Origin: an uncultured Duodenibacillus sp.
Lineage (GTDB): Bacteria; Pseudomonadota; Gammaproteobacteria; Burkholderiales; Burkholderiaceae_F
Direction: 5' to 3'
DNA: 64,000 bases
Assembly (NCBI GenBank): GCA_944390745.1
Contig: CALXQK010000004.1
Span: 1-64,000 of the forward strand
The first letter of the stretch is position 1. Each line of letters begins with the position of its first letter. Below, in pieces: positions 35,923 through 45,725 of this stretch. The translations under genes and the position numbers were made by a program. A model generated the notes under the pieces. The model searched no databases, was not told the DNA's origin, and worked only from the letters and a program-made list of their open reading frames with translations.

Positions 35923-37206
35923 TCAAGCCTGGCCGCGGGCCCTCTTCTCGAGCACGGGCTCGGTGACGCCCTGCACGCCCGTGAGCAGCAGCGCCGCCAT
36001 CAGTGCCAGCTGCGGCCCGAGGTAGCCGTCCGTGGGGTCATACCACTCCTGGATGTTGTGGTTGTTGCCCTCGGCTCCGCCGCCGCCGAGCGTCGTGGCG
36101 GGCACGCCGCAGTTGATGGCGATGTTGTGGTCCGTTGAGGCGACGTCGTACTTCTTGAGCTCGATGCCGAGCACGGCCATCGCCGCGCGCGAGGCCTGCA
36201 GCACGCTCGTCGTGTCGGCCTGCTGGCCGCCCGGACGATGTCCGATGGGCTCGAGACGAAGCTTCACGACTGCCTCGCCTTCGGCGCCCCATCGCGCATT
36301 CTCCTCACGGCAGGCCGCCTCGATGAGCGGCAGAATCTGCGCCTCGATCTCGTCGAGCTCGGCGGCGCCGGCGCTGCGCATGTCAAGCTCCATCTCGCAG
36401 TGCGCGGCAATGGAGTTGACCGTGGTGCCGCCGCTGATCGTGCCGCAGGTGAAGGTCGTGCGGGGATCGCCGCAGGGCTGCACCTCGGAAATCTTCGCAA
36501 TGGCGCGGCCCATGGCGTGAATGGCCGACGGCGTGCCGAAATTCTTCCAGGAGTGTCCGCCCGGACCGTCAAAGTGCACGCGGTAGCGCTTGGAGCCCGT
36601 GGCCGCCGACAGCACGCGGTGGATGTCGACGCCGTCAATGGAGATGAAGCCGTCGATGGGCAGACCCGACTTGTGGAAGAGGTACTTCGAGCCGCGCAGG
36701 TCGCCGTTGCCCTCCTCGCCCACGGTGCAGACAAAGTAAATGTCGCCCACGGTCTGGATTTTCTCCTCCTGCAGCGTGCGCAGCACCTGCAGAATCACCG
36801 CAAGGCCCCGGGCGTCGTCGCTGATGCCGGGCGCATGCAGCACGCCGTTTTCCTCGCGCACCTTCACATCGGTGCCGGCCGGAAAGACCGTGTCCTGGTG
36901 CGCAGCCAGCACCAGCACCGGGCCGTCGCCCGCGCCGCGGCGCACGGCAATCACGTTGCCCTCCGGATCCATCGACACCTCGGTCAGTCCGAGCGCCTTG
37001 AAGCGCTCCATCATGTTGAGACCGCGGTTTTTCTCGTGAAAAGGCGGCGCCTCCACCTCGGTGATGGCGATCTGGTCGGAAAGCGTGAGCTTTTCATCAC
37101 GCTTGATGTCGGCCAGGGCCGCCTGCACCGCAGGCAGCGCGTAAAGGGTCTGCGCACGGTCCGTCACGGACTGAATCACCGGCGCAAGCAGCTTGGGATC
37201 GCTCAT
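35923..37206 (-). CDS. M20/M25/M40 family metallopeptidase
   Basis: A 427-residue di-zinc exopeptidase-like protein. The metal-binding AAHQDTVFPAG, GISDDARG and the catalytic EEGNGDLRG fit the M20 family, as does the dimerisation-domain segment FDGPGGHSWKNFG. The late STDHNIAIN supplies further zinc ligands. It resembles peptidase T/CPG2-like peptidases, so cytoplasmic di- or tripeptide hydrolysis is likely, but aminoacylase activity is possible. No signal peptide is seen. It is transcribed alone, about 110 bases downstream of tex on the same strand. Confidence 0.88.
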   Translation of the reverse strand: MSDPKLLAPVIQSVTDRAQTLYALPAVQAALADIKRDEKLTLSDQIAITEVEAPPFHEKNRGLNMMERFKALGLTEVSMDPEGNVIAVRRGAGDGPVLVLAAHQDTVFPAGTDVKVREENGVLHAPGISDDARGLAVILQVLRTLQEEKIQTVGDIYFVCTVGEEGNGDLRGSKYLFHKSGLPIDGFISIDGVDIHRVLSAATGSKRYRVHFDGPGGHSWKNFGTPSAIHAMGRAIAKISEVQPCGDPRTTFTCGTISGGTTVNSIAAHCEMELDMRSAGAAELDEIEAQILPLIEAACREENARWGAEGEAVVKLRLEPIGHRPGGQQADTTSVLQASRAAMAVLGIELKKYDVASTDHNIAINCGVPATTLGGGGAEGNNHNIQEWYDPTDGYLGPQLALMAALLLTGVQGVTEPVLEKRARGQA

Positions 37207-37315
37207 GGCTCAATCTCCTCGAAGTCGATGCAATGTCCCCGGAGACCGAGGCCCTCGCCTCAAGCGCGCCCCGGGGATGGCTATGAGGGAGTTTAGTCGA
37301 ATCGCGACGGCCGCT

Positions 37316-39646
37316 TTATTTCCTGAGCTTGAGGCCGGCAAGGGCCGCCGCCATGGCGCCGGCCGGACGAGCCGGTCCCGTCGCGCCCCTGCCCACACCC
37401 TGGGCCTGGCCATGGCCGCGCGCGGCGCGTCCCGCACCCGCGGCTCCCTTGCCCTGGGTGCGCATTGAAAGACTGATGCGCTTGCGCGCGGCGTCGACAT
37501 CGAGCACGCGCACCTTGACGATGTCGCCCACCTTCACCACGTCGCGGGGATCCTTCACAAAGCGGTCGGCAAGCTCGGAGACATGCACCAGGCCGTCCTG
37601 GTGCACGCCGATGTCGACAAAGGCGCCGAAGGCCGCCACGTTGCTCACCACGCCCTCGAGCACCATGCCCGGGACAAGGTCCTTGATCTCATGGACGGAC
37701 TCGGAGAACCTGGCCGTCTTGAATTCCGGACGCGGATCGCGACCGGGCTTTTCAAGCTCGCTCAGAATGTCGCGCACGGTCGGGATGCCGAACTTCTCAT
37801 CAACAAAGTCGGCCGCGCGCAGCTTCGAGAGCACGGCGTGGTTGCCGATCAGCTCCTTGACCGACAGCCCGGTCTTCTTCACGATGCGCTCGACCACCGG
37901 ATAGGACTCGGGATGCACGGCCGAGGCGTCGAGCGGATTGTCGCCGTCGGGAATGCGAAGAAACCCTGCGGCCTGCTCAAAGGTCTTGGGTCCGAGACGC
38001 GGCACCGACAGAAGCACCGTGCGGTCGGCGAAGGCGCCGTTGGCATCGCGGTAGGCGACAATGGCGCGCGCCTGCGCGGCGCTCAGGCCCGCCACGCGCT
38101 GCAGAAGCGCCGCAGAGGCCGTGTTGACGTCCACGCCCACGGCGTTGACGCAGTCCTCGACCACGGCGTCGAGCTTGCGGGCAAGCTCGGTCTGGTTGAC
38201 GTCGTGCTGGTACTGCCCGACGCCGATCGCCTTGGGATCGATCTTGACGAGCTCGGCAAGCGGGTCCTGCAGGCGCCGGGCGATCGACACCGCCCCGCGG
38301 TAGCTCACGTCGAGATCAGGCAGCTCGGCGGCGGCAGCCGCCGAGGCCGAGTACACCGAGGCGCCCGCCTCGCTCACCACCACCTTGGTCAGCCCCAGCT
38401 CGGGGTGCCGGGCGATCAGATCGCCCGCGAGCCTGTCGGTCTCGCGGCTTGCAGTGCCGTTGCCGATGGAAATCAGGGCGGCATGATGGCGCCGCGCGAG
38501 GTCGGCGAGCCTTTCAATGGATCCCTGCCAGTCGCGGCGGGGCTCATGGGGATAGATGACGCAGGTCTCGAGCACGGCTCCGGTCTCGGAAATCACCGCC
38601 ACCTTGACGCCCGTGCGGATGCCCGGGTCAAGGCCGATGACGCCCTTGTGTCCGGCCGGCGCGGCCAGCAGCAGGTCCTTGAGATTGGTGCCGAAGACCC
38701 CGATGGCCTCCATCTGCGCCTTTTCACGCACGCGCGTGAAAAGCTCGCTTTCAATGACGGCAAGGCACTTCACGCGCCAGGTCCAGCGCACCACGCCTGC
38801 GAGCCACTCGTCAGCGGCCTGCCCCTTGTTCTGCAGCCCCAGAAAGTCGGCGATCCTCGTCTGGCAGGGATGCACGGGCAACGCCTCCTCCTCTTCGGAG
38901 AGCAGCATCTTGATCGAGAGCACGCCCTCCTGCCTGCCGCGGAACACGGCCAGAGCCCGGTGGGAGGGAATCTCGCTCATCGCCTCGCTGTAGTCAAAGT
39001 AGTCCCGGAACTTGGCGGCCTCCGGACTCGTCTCCTGCCCGGGGACGACGCTCGAGACGAGGTAGGCGTTGTTCCAGAGGAATTCGCGCAGCATCTCGAG
39101 CATGTCGGCATTTTCAGCAAAGCGCTCGGCCAGGATGTCGCGCGCGCCGTCAAGCGCGACCTTGACGTCGGCCACGCCCTTGTCGGGATTCACATAGCCC
39201 TCGGCCTGCGTGCGCGGATCAAGCGAATGGTCGGCGAAAATCGCATCGGCAAGCGGCTCAAGCCCCGCCTCGCGGGCAATCTGCGCGCGCGTGCGGCGCT
39301 TGGGCTTGTAGGGCAGGTACAGATCCTCAAGCCGCTGCTTGCTGTCGGCCGCCTCAATGGCCTCGCGCAGCGCGTCGGTGAGCTTGCCCGAGTCCTCGAG
39401 CGCCTTGAGAATGGCCGCACGACGCTCCTCAAGCTCGCGCCTGTAGATGAGCTGCTCCTCAAGCGCGCGCAGCTGCGTGTCGTCAAGCCCTCCGGTGGCC
39501 TCCTTGCGGTAGCGGGCGATGAAGGGCACGGTGGCGCCGTCATCGAGAAGCGCCGTTGCGGCGCAAACCTGTTCAACGCGTGCGCCGATGGCCTCGGCAA
39601 TCTGTCGCGCGATGCGCGCCTCAACGGCAGTGGAAAATTCGGTCAT
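37316..39646 (-). CDS. tex: Tex family RNA-binding transcription accessory protein
   Basis: A 776-residue cytoplasmic nucleic-acid-binding protein. In order: an N-terminal helix-turn-helix part with [19 protein letters not shown], a YqgF/RNase H-like domain ([16 protein letters not shown]), HhH segments ([19 protein letters not shown]), and an S1 domain ([23 protein letters not shown]). The C-terminus is a Gly/Ala/Arg-rich tail (about 40 residues) after the S1 domain. Tex influences transcription and virulence gene expression in Bordetella; its precise job is unclear. Confidence 0.96.
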   Translation of the reverse strand: MTEFSTAVEARIARQIAEAIGARVEQVCAATALLDDGATVPFIARYRKEATGGLDDTQLRALEEQLIYRRELEERRAAILKALEDSGKLTDALREAIEAADSKQRLEDLYLPYKPKRRTRAQIAREAGLEPLADAIFADHSLDPRTQAEGYVNPDKGVADVKVALDGARDILAERFAENADMLEMLREFLWNNAYLVSSVVPGQETSPEAAKFRDYFDYSEAMSEIPSHRALAVFRGRQEGVLSIKMLLSEEEEALPVHPCQTRIADFLGLQNKGQAADEWLAGVVRWTWRVKCLAVIESELFTRVREKAQMEAIGVFGTNLKDLLLAAPAGHKGVIGLDPGIRTGVKVAVISETGAVLETCVIYPHEPRRDWQGSIERLADLARRHHAALISIGNGTASRETDRLAGDLIARHPELGLTKVVVSEAGASVYSASAAAAAELPDLDVSYRGAVSIARRLQDPLAELVKIDPKAIGVGQYQHDVNQTELARKLDAVVEDCVNAVGVDVNTASAALLQRVAGLSAAQARAIVAYRDANGAFADRTVLLSVPRLGPKTFEQAAGFLRIPDGDNPLDASAVHPESYPVVERIVKKTGLSVKELIGNHAVLSKLRAADFVDEKFGIPTVRDILSELEKPGRDPRPEFKTARFSESVHEIKDLVPGMVLEGVVSNVAAFGAFVDIGVHQDGLVHVSELADRFVKDPRDVVKVGDIVKVRVLDVDAARKRISLSMRTQGKGAAGAGRAARGHGQAQGVGRGATGPARPAGAMAAALAGLKLRK

Positions 39647-39762
39647 AACTCAGGAAAAAAGTAGGGAAAGCCTCTGTCGGCGGCCGGCATCATTCGGTGG
39701 GAGACGCAATCCCTGCGCCAGGCGCCTCGGGATCAAAAGGCTGGAAAGAAAAAAGGGAGACG

Positions 39763-40227
39763 TCAGCTGCCCAGGGCCTCGGAAAGCTGCCGGACCAGCT
39801 CCTGGTCCTTGGCCACCCAGGCCTTCTGCCGCAGCGCCTGCATGGGTGCGGACAGGGCCGAGGACTCGGCGTTGGGCGTTTCGTAGTAGACAAAGCGCAG
39901 CGCAAGCCCCCCGGGCGTCTCCTCAATGGTGATGTCAAGACGCGACTCCGGAATCGGGCCGCAGGCGGGCACGAGCGTCGTCAGGCGCCCGGGCGCCTCA
40001 AGCTCAACGGCATCGGCCACCGTCAGGGCGCCTCCGAAGTCGAGCTCGCGCGCCAGACGGCGCCGTCCGTCGTCGCTCGGGAAGGCGCGCACGCGGCTTG
40101 CCTGCATCGAGTCGACATACTCGTGCGGGTGGTGCGCAAAATCCTCCAGCCCGGCCCAGAGCTTCTCCCGGGTGAGGCCCGGCGTCATGGCGCCGATGCA
40201 AATTTCGTGTTCAAAAACCTTCTGCAT
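39763..40227 (-). CDS. SRPBCC-like small protein (DUF1857/AtaL-like)
   Basis: A 154-residue protein that looks like a START/SRPBCC ligand-binding fold: an N-terminal strand-helix (QKVFEHEICIG...TREKLWAGLEDFAHHPHEYVDS) and a long C-terminal helix. No catalytic residues can be named. The family is uncharacterised; assignment rests on overall pattern. It is separated from tex by 116 bases and from the amino-acid permease gene by 92 bases, all on the minus strand. Confidence 0.6.
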   Translation of the reverse strand: MQKVFEHEICIGAMTPGLTREKLWAGLEDFAHHPHEYVDSMQASRVRAFPSDDGRRRLARELDFGGALTVADAVELEAPGRLTTLVPACGPIPESRLDITIEETPGGLALRFVYYETPNAESSALSAPMQALRQKAWVAKDQELVRQLSEALGS

Positions 40228-40319
40228 GATGAAGTCGCAAGTCGTCCCCCGGCTGATTCCGGGGCCGGGCGTGCGTCATTGTAGCCGCCGGCCGGGCCCG
40301 TCCTCGGGGCGACCGGGCG

Positions 40320-41405
40320 CTATTGGGCGCGCAGCGCCGCCGGGCGGCGGCGCGTGCCGTCCTGCAGGCGGTTTTCAAGCCACTGGCTGTAGCGGCTCAT
40401 CATGAAGCTGCAGATGAAGTAGATGGCCGCAACGAAAATGTAGCCCTCGCGGAAGAAGTCGCGCCAGGCCGCGTCGCCCAGGGCAAGCTGCAGGCTTCCC
40501 GTGAGGTCGAACATTGAGACCACGGTCACAAGCGAGGTGTCCATGAACATCGAGAGCAGGTTGTTCACAAACGAGGGGATCACCGCGACGAGCGCCTGCG
40601 GAAGGATCACGTGCACATACTTCTGAAAGGCCGACAGTCCGAGCGAGTCCGCCGCAAGGTACTGCCCGGCCTTGATCGTCTGCAGGCCGCCGCGCACGGT
40701 CTCGGCCATGTAGGCCGCCTGAAAGAGGATGATGCCGCCGGCAACGCGCCAGAAGGGATCGATGCGCACGCCAGAGGGCAGCAGCAGCGGAAACACGAAG
40801 CTCGCCACAAAGAGCACCGTGATGAGCGGTACGCCGCGCACAAGCTCGATGTAGCCCGTGCTCAGAAACCGCACCACCGGCAGCTTGCTGCGGCGCCCAA
40901 GCGCCAGCACGATGCCGATGGGCGTTGAGACGCCGATGCCCAGAAGCGTGAGAATCACCGTCAGCGGAAAGCCGCCCCAGCTGTCGGTGGCGACGTACTT
41001 CATGCCGGCAAAGCCGCCGTACATGAGCGCAAAGAAGGCGGCAAGCGCCGCCGCCCATCCGGCGAGAATGCCGCGAGCGCCGCGACGCGTCCAGAAGCGC
41101 GGGCAGGCCGAGAGAATGAGCATGGCGATGATGAGCAATGTCGCCAGCGCCGGCCTCCACTGATCGTCATAGGGATAGCGTCCGAAGAGCACCAGGCGCC
41201 ACTTCTCGGTCACGAAGCCCCAGCAGGCTCCGTGCGAGGCGTAGCAGGCCTCGGGATCGGCGCGAAACACCGCCCGCAGAACCCCCCAGTCGATGAGGTA
41301 GACCGCCGCGACCGCGATCAGAAAGGCCGAGACCACGCTGATGCCCGTGGCAAGGTTGGAGTAGAAGAATCGTGCGCGGATGCGATCCCAGAGCGTTTCT
41401 TTCAT
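40320..41405 (-). CDS. aapM: General L-amino acid ABC transporter permease, AapM-like
   Basis: A 361-residue inner-membrane permease. N-terminal hydrophobic segments (about 22-42 and 85-140) precede the His/Glu/Gln-type permease core, with the EAA loop EYxxADSLGLSAFQKYVHVILPQA. Its length and pairing with an even longer permease are typical of AapM in the AapJQMP system for polar amino acids. GGAGG precedes the ATG at 41405. It follows aapQ by 22 bases. The ATPase gene aapP, normally next, is absent: the next gene on this strand is an unrelated SRPBCC protein. Confidence 0.88.
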   Translation of the reverse strand: MKETLWDRIRARFFYSNLATGISVVSAFLIAVAAVYLIDWGVLRAVFRADPEACYASHGACWGFVTEKWRLVLFGRYPYDDQWRPALATLLIIAMLILSACPRFWTRRGARGILAGWAAALAAFFALMYGGFAGMKYVATDSWGGFPLTVILTLLGIGVSTPIGIVLALGRRSKLPVVRFLSTGYIELVRGVPLITVLFVASFVFPLLLPSGVRIDPFWRVAGGIILFQAAYMAETVRGGLQTIKAGQYLAADSLGLSAFQKYVHVILPQALVAVIPSFVNNLLSMFMDTSLVTVVSMFDLTGSLQLALGDAAWRDFFREGYIFVAAIYFICSFMMSRYSQWLENRLQDGTRRRPAALRAQ

Positions 41406-41427
41406 CACTGCCTCCGAGCGTATCCGT

Positions 41428-42606
41428 CTAGCGCGGCGCGCGCATCACGCGCGCGTTGAGCGTGTTCATCAGAAGACTGATGATGAGATTGAGAAAGAGG
41501 TACACGGCCATGATGATGAAGATCACCTCAAGCGCCTGCCCCGTAATGTTGATCGAGGAGTTGCCCACGGCAACGATGTCGGGATAGCCGATGACGACGG
41601 CAAGCGAGGAGTTTTTCGTGAGGTTCATGAACTGGCTCGTCAGCGGGGGAATCGCCAGCCGCATCGACTGCGGAAAGACGATGTAGCTCACCACCTGCGT
41701 CTTGGTAAGCCCAAGCGCCATGCCCGCATCCCACTGTCCGCCCGAAACGGCGAGCACGCCCGCACGCACGATCTCGGCAATGGCCGCCGACGTAAACATC
41801 GTGAGCCCCAGCCACAGCGCCAGAAATTCCGGCGACAGGGCCGTGCCCCCGACCGTCATGAATCCGTCGACCACGGGCTTGCTCCAGCCGCCCACCAGGC
41901 CGAAAAGGCACCAGACGATGATGGCCGCCAGGGCGCCGCCGCCCAGTCCGATCAGGGAGGCCACCAGGTCCGTGACGCGCCGCCGCCAGATTTCGCGAAG
42001 CAGCAGCGCTGCGAGCACGCCTGCGATCACGGCCGCCAGCAGCGCAAGCGTCGTTTGCTGCGGCACGGCCACATACAGCCCGGCCTTGGAAAGCAGCGCC
42101 CAGCTGCCAAAGCGCATCGGCTCGGTGCTCATCGGCAGCAGCTCGGTGATGAGCATGTAGATGGCAAAAAGCTGGATGATGAGCGGAATGTTGCGGTAGA
42201 CCTCAACGTGCGCGGTCCCGAGCGCGCGCAGCACCGGATGCGAGGCCAGCCGCATGAGTCCGACCACGACGCCCAGGACAAGCGCCGAGATCGCCGCAAG
42301 AAACGACACCCGGATGGTGTTGAGAACGCCGTTGGCAAAGGCCTTGAGAACCGTGTCCGAGGAACTGAACGGCAGCAGCGCCTCGCCGATGTCGAATCCC
42401 GCCGAGCCCTTCAGAAACTCAAAGCCGCTGCGGATGTTGCGTTCAGCGAGATTCTCGCCCACATTGTCGGCAAGCAGCCACAGGCACAGCACTAAAACGG
42501 CAAGCACGGCGATCTGCAGCGTCCACTGCGTGCGGCGCCGGGCACGCTCTCGGCGAACGAAGGCCTCATCGCCCTGCACCGGGGGCGTGCAATCTGTCTG
42601 CGGCAT
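41428..42606 (-). CDS. aapQ: General L-amino acid ABC transporter permease, AapQ-like
   Basis: A 392-residue inner-membrane permease with an N-terminal membrane segment (LQIAVLAVLVLCLWLLAD), a long loop and the permease core. The EAA-type loop reads GMALGLTKTQVVSYIVFPQSMRLAIPP. It pairs with AapM to form the channel and receives substrate from AapJ. ATG 42606 was chosen because GAGGAG lies 11 bases upstream. A terminator-like hairpin lies between aapJ and aapQ, so the permeases are probably made at lower level than the binding protein. Confidence 0.88.
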   Translation of the reverse strand: MPQTDCTPPVQGDEAFVRRERARRRTQWTLQIAVLAVLVLCLWLLADNVGENLAERNIRSGFEFLKGSAGFDIGEALLPFSSSDTVLKAFANGVLNTIRVSFLAAISALVLGVVVGLMRLASHPVLRALGTAHVEVYRNIPLIIQLFAIYMLITELLPMSTEPMRFGSWALLSKAGLYVAVPQQTTLALLAAVIAGVLAALLLREIWRRRVTDLVASLIGLGGGALAAIIVWCLFGLVGGWSKPVVDGFMTVGGTALSPEFLALWLGLTMFTSAAIAEIVRAGVLAVSGGQWDAGMALGLTKTQVVSYIVFPQSMRLAIPPLTSQFMNLTKNSSLAVVIGYPDIVAVGNSSINITGQALEVIFIIMAVYLFLNLIISLLMNTLNARVMRAPR

Positions 42607-42730
42607 GAGTGGAACAGCTCCTCGAAGCGGCTTCGGCAAACCGTCTCAAAAACAACAAAAACAAACTCCCCCGCCCGGCAGAGCCGAAGCCCGACCCGGC
42701 GGCAGGGCGTCAAATTATAGGACAGCGCCC

Positions 42731-42817
42731 GCCCGGGGCACTTTCCGGCATCGCCCCGGGCAAAGCAAAAAAGGGCGCCGCCGCAGGCCCGCCTTTTTCC
42801 GGCGGCGCCGCGGGACG
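42731..42817 (-). terminator. Intra-operon terminator/attenuator between aapJ and aapQ
   Basis: On the minus strand an 11-bp GC stem (42773-42783 with 42800-42810) is followed by six T (42767-42772). A second perfect hairpin, GCCCGGGGC/GCCCCGGGC (42731-42761), lies just beyond. Partial termination after a binding-protein gene is common and lowers permease expression. Confidence 0.75.
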
Positions 42818-42888
42818 CCCTTTATGTTCAGCCGACGGCGCCGCCCCTTTTTGCAGGCGGCGCGTCCCCTTGAGCCCCTTGTGCGGGC

Positions 42889-43908
42889 CTATCGGATCGG
42901 CATGGCGTACATCAGGCCGCCGTCAGTCCACAGCTTGTTGAGGCCGCGCGGCAGGTTCAGGGGCGTCTCGGGCCCGAAGTTGGCCGTCCAGCTCTCGCCG
43001 TAGTTGCCCACCTGCTTGATGATGCGGTACGACCAGTCCTTGTCCAGACCGAGAAGCTTGCCCATGTCGTCGCCCGTGCCCACAAGGCGCATCACCTGGG
43101 GATTCTTGCTCGAGGCGCGCAGCTGGTCAACGTTGGCCTTGGTGATGCCGCTTTCCTCGGCCTCCACCATCGTGTAGAACGACCAGCGCACGATCTGGAA
43201 CCACTCGTCATCGCCGCGGCGCACCGCGGGGCCGAGCGGCTCCTTGGAGATCGTCTCGGGAAGAATCACGAAGTCCTGGGGATTGCGGGCACGCGTGCGC
43301 GCGCCGGCAAGGTCGCTCATGTCGGTCGTGTACACCTGGCAGCGGCCGGAGATGAAGGCGCTCTGCGTGGCCTCGGTGGTGTCGAACATCACCGGCTTGT
43401 ACTTCATGTTGTTGGCCGCAAAGTAGTCGGCCAGAGCCTGCACCGAGCTCGTGCCGGACTGCAGGCAGACCGTGGCGCCGTTGAGCTGCTTGGCGCTCTT
43501 GACGCCGAGCTTCTTGGGCACCATGAAGCCCTGTCCGTCGTAGTAGCTCACCACCGCAAAGACCGCGCCCATCGAGGCGTCGCGGGTCAGCGTCCAGGTG
43601 GTGTTGCGCACAAGCAGGTCAATTTCCCCGGACTGCAGGGCCGTGAAGCGCTGCGGAGAGGACAGCGGCACGAACTTGGTCTTCGTGGAGTCGCCGAGCA
43701 CGGCCGCCGCCACAGCGCGGCAGACGTCCACGTCAAGCCCCTTCCACTCTCCCTTGCTGTCGGCTCCGGCAAACCCGGGGGCGGCGGTGTTGACGCCGCA
43801 GACCACCTGTCCGCGGGCCTTGACTGCATCAAGAACGGGGCCGGCCTGAACGGACGAGGCGGAAACGAGGGCAAGCGAAACCGCCAGCCCGAGAGCTTTG
43901 ATATTCAT
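42889..43908 (-). CDS. aapJ: Amino acid ABC transporter substrate-binding protein, AapJ-like
   Basis: A 339-residue periplasmic binding protein. The Sec signal (MNIKALGLAVSLALVSASSVQA, cleavage after Ala22; more than the usual small residues before the cut) leads to the family pattern VKARGQVVCGVNTAAPGFA, GLDVDVCRAVAAAVLGD and RFTALQSGEIDLLVRNTTWT. The long spacing and late YGESWTANFGP mark the AapJ/BztA cluster that binds glutamate, glutamine and related residues. AAGGAG precedes the ATG. It heads the importer operon. Confidence 0.93.
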   Translation of the reverse strand: MNIKALGLAVSLALVSASSVQAGPVLDAVKARGQVVCGVNTAAPGFAGADSKGEWKGLDVDVCRAVAAAVLGDSTKTKFVPLSSPQRFTALQSGEIDLLVRNTTWTLTRDASMGAVFAVVSYYDGQGFMVPKKLGVKSAKQLNGATVCLQSGTSSVQALADYFAANNMKYKPVMFDTTEATQSAFISGRCQVYTTDMSDLAGARTRARNPQDFVILPETISKEPLGPAVRRGDDEWFQIVRWSFYTMVEAEESGITKANVDQLRASSKNPQVMRLVGTGDDMGKLLGLDKDWSYRIIKQVGNYGESWTANFGPETPLNLPRGLNKLWTDGGLMYAMPIR

Positions 43909-44242
43909 TTCTTTTTTCTCCTTGCCGACGTCCGAAAAACAACCTGCTGATCGTCCGGAGCATGATGCTCCCGTGCTTTAAGGCATTCCGCAACGGCGGC
44001 GTCCTGTGGCTACATACGGTCTGTCTAGTCTATCGAAAGCGGCCGGCGCGCCAAAGAAAAACCCGCGGGCGCGATGCCTGTCATTGGCCTGCATCAAGCT
44101 CTCTGAGCAGTTTTCCCGAGACAAGAATCAGACGCCGCGCGGCTGTCCGAGCCCTGCCGCCCCCGGCGCCGCCCATCGGGCGCACAAGGCGGGAAATGCC
44201 CCCAAAAGCGCTCTGCTAAAATTCTGAACTCCTTGTTTTTGA
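43909..44242. other. Divergent promoter gap between aapJ and a CBS membrane protein gene
   Basis: This 334-base gap contains a palindrome GGAGCATGATGCTCC (43957-43971), about 50 bases before the aapJ ATG, a possible operator for the importer. TAAAAT at 44217-44222 is a likely -10 for the rightward gene without a clear -35. No gene or RNA was recognised. Confidence 0.45.
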
Positions 44243-45616
44243 ATGGTTTTTATGTCGGCTTCCTCGCAGATCATCGCTCTTGTCATCCTCGTCATCCTTG
44301 GCGGCTTCTTTTCCTTTGCCGAAATCAGCCTTGCGGCTGCCAGCAAGCTGCGGCTCGGAACCATGGCCCAGGAAGGCGTACGAGGGGCACATGCCGCACT
44401 GCGCATCAAGTCCAATCCCGGCCGCTACTTCTCGGTCATTCAGATCTGCACCAACATGGTGGCGATTCTGGGCGGCATCGTGGGTGAATCCGTGTTCTCA
44501 CCCTACTTCTATGCCCTGTACCGCTACGTCATGCCGCTTGAGGCGGCCCAGAAGGCGAGCTTTGTCACGTCGTTTCTGCTCATCACGCTCGCCTTCGTTA
44601 TCTTCTCGGATCTGCTTCCGAAGCGCTTTTCGATGAACAACCCCGAGAAAAACGCCATCTTCTGCGTGCGCCCGATGTCGTTCATGAGCAAGATCCTCGG
44701 GCCGCTGGTGTGGCTGCTTGAGTCCATCTCCAACGGGCTCATGCGGCTGCTCGACATCCCCCTGAAACCCCGCGACAAGATCACCTCCAACGACATCCTC
44801 GCCTCGGTCATCGCCGGCGGCAACGCAGGCGTCATCGCCCCCGGAGAGCAGGCCGTCATTGAAAACGTCTTCAATCTGGAAAACCGCCTGGTGACGACGG
44901 CCATGACCACCCGCGAGTCGATCGTCTACATCACGGTCGACGAGGACGAGCAGAGCGTGCGCAACACCATCAACAAGAACACGCACCACCACATCCTCGT
45001 GTGCAGCGACGACATTGACCATGTGATCGGCTGCATCGACAGCAAGGACATCCTGCACCGGCTTCTCGACGGCAAGCCGATCGCGGTCTCCGACCAGGGG
45101 CTCATCAAGCCCGTGCAGTTTGTTCCCGACACGATCACGCTCTCGGAAATCCTTGAGATCTTCCAGCGCTCGCGCGAGGACTTCGCCGTGGTCATCAACG
45201 AGTACGCCCTCGTCGTGGGCGTGATCACGCTCGAGGACGTCATGAGCACGGTGATGGGCGACCTTGTCCTCACGCCCGAGGAGTCCCAGATCGTCGAGCG
45301 CGACGACAACAGCTGGCTTGTCGACGGCGCCACGCCGACGGTCGATCTCGTCTCGTGGCTTGAGCTGGGCGAGCTGCCCGATGCGCAGTGCTATGAGACC
45401 GTTGCGGGCTTCATGATGTACATGCTGCGCAAGATTCCCAAGCGCACCGACCGCGTGGACTGGGGCGGCTACCGCTTCGAGGTGATCGACGTCGACTCCT
45501 ACAAGGTCGACCAGGTGCTCGTCACCAGACTCTCGGCCATCAATCCCGGCGCCGGGTCCTCGGCCGGGCAGGCGCCCGCAAAGGCGCAGGCCTCCGCGCC
45601 CAGATCCCCGAGCTGA
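44243..45616 (+). CDS. CNNM/CorC-type membrane protein (hemolysin family)
   Basis: A 457-residue inner-membrane protein. An N-terminal DUF21 (CNNM) domain with three or four hydrophobic segments (about 5-30, 65-90, 100-125) is followed by paired CBS domains (MTTRESIVYITVDEDEQSV and PVQFVPDTITLSEILEIF) and a CorC_HlyC transporter-associated domain (DDNSWLVDGATPTVDLVSWL). Relatives are linked to Mg/Co efflux; the old name hemolysin is misleading. ATGs at 44243 and 44252 are both possible. It is alone, ended by a terminator. Confidence 0.87.
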   Translation: MVFMSASSQIIALVILVILGGFFSFAEISLAAASKLRLGTMAQEGVRGAHAALRIKSNPGRYFSVIQICTNMVAILGGIVGESVFSPYFYALYRYVMPLEAAQKASFVTSFLLITLAFVIFSDLLPKRFSMNNPEKNAIFCVRPMSFMSKILGPLVWLLESISNGLMRLLDIPLKPRDKITSNDILASVIAGGNAGVIAPGEQAVIENVFNLENRLVTTAMTTRESIVYITVDEDEQSVRNTINKNTHHHILVCSDDIDHVIGCIDSKDILHRLLDGKPIAVSDQGLIKPVQFVPDTITLSEILEIFQRSREDFAVVINEYALVVGVITLEDVMSTVMGDLVLTPEESQIVERDDNSWLVDGATPTVDLVSWLELGELPDAQCYETVAGFMMYMLRKIPKRTDRVDWGGYRFEVIDVDSYKVDQVLVTRLSAINPGAGSSAGQAPAKAQASAPRSPS

Positions 45617-45628
45617 GAATAAAAAAAG

Positions 45629-45668
45629 AACAGCGCCCGCCGGAAAGCCTTCCGGCAGGCGCCTGTTT
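45629..45668. terminator. Bidirectional terminator between the CBS protein gene and topB
   Basis: CGCCCGCCGGAA and TTCCGGCAGGCG form a stem with an AGCC loop; a seven-A run on the left gives a T-tract for the minus-strand topB transcript. Another GC hairpin (45675-45704) lies between it and topB. Confidence 0.8.
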
Positions 45669-45725
45669 CTCCCGGTGCCCCGGCCCGGGCGTGGCCCGGG
45701 GCACTGTCCGCTTTCGGCAGGGCGT

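Noticed and set aside
37583-39664. 693-codon plus-strand frame opposite tex
   Set aside because: Shadow of tex; no family features.
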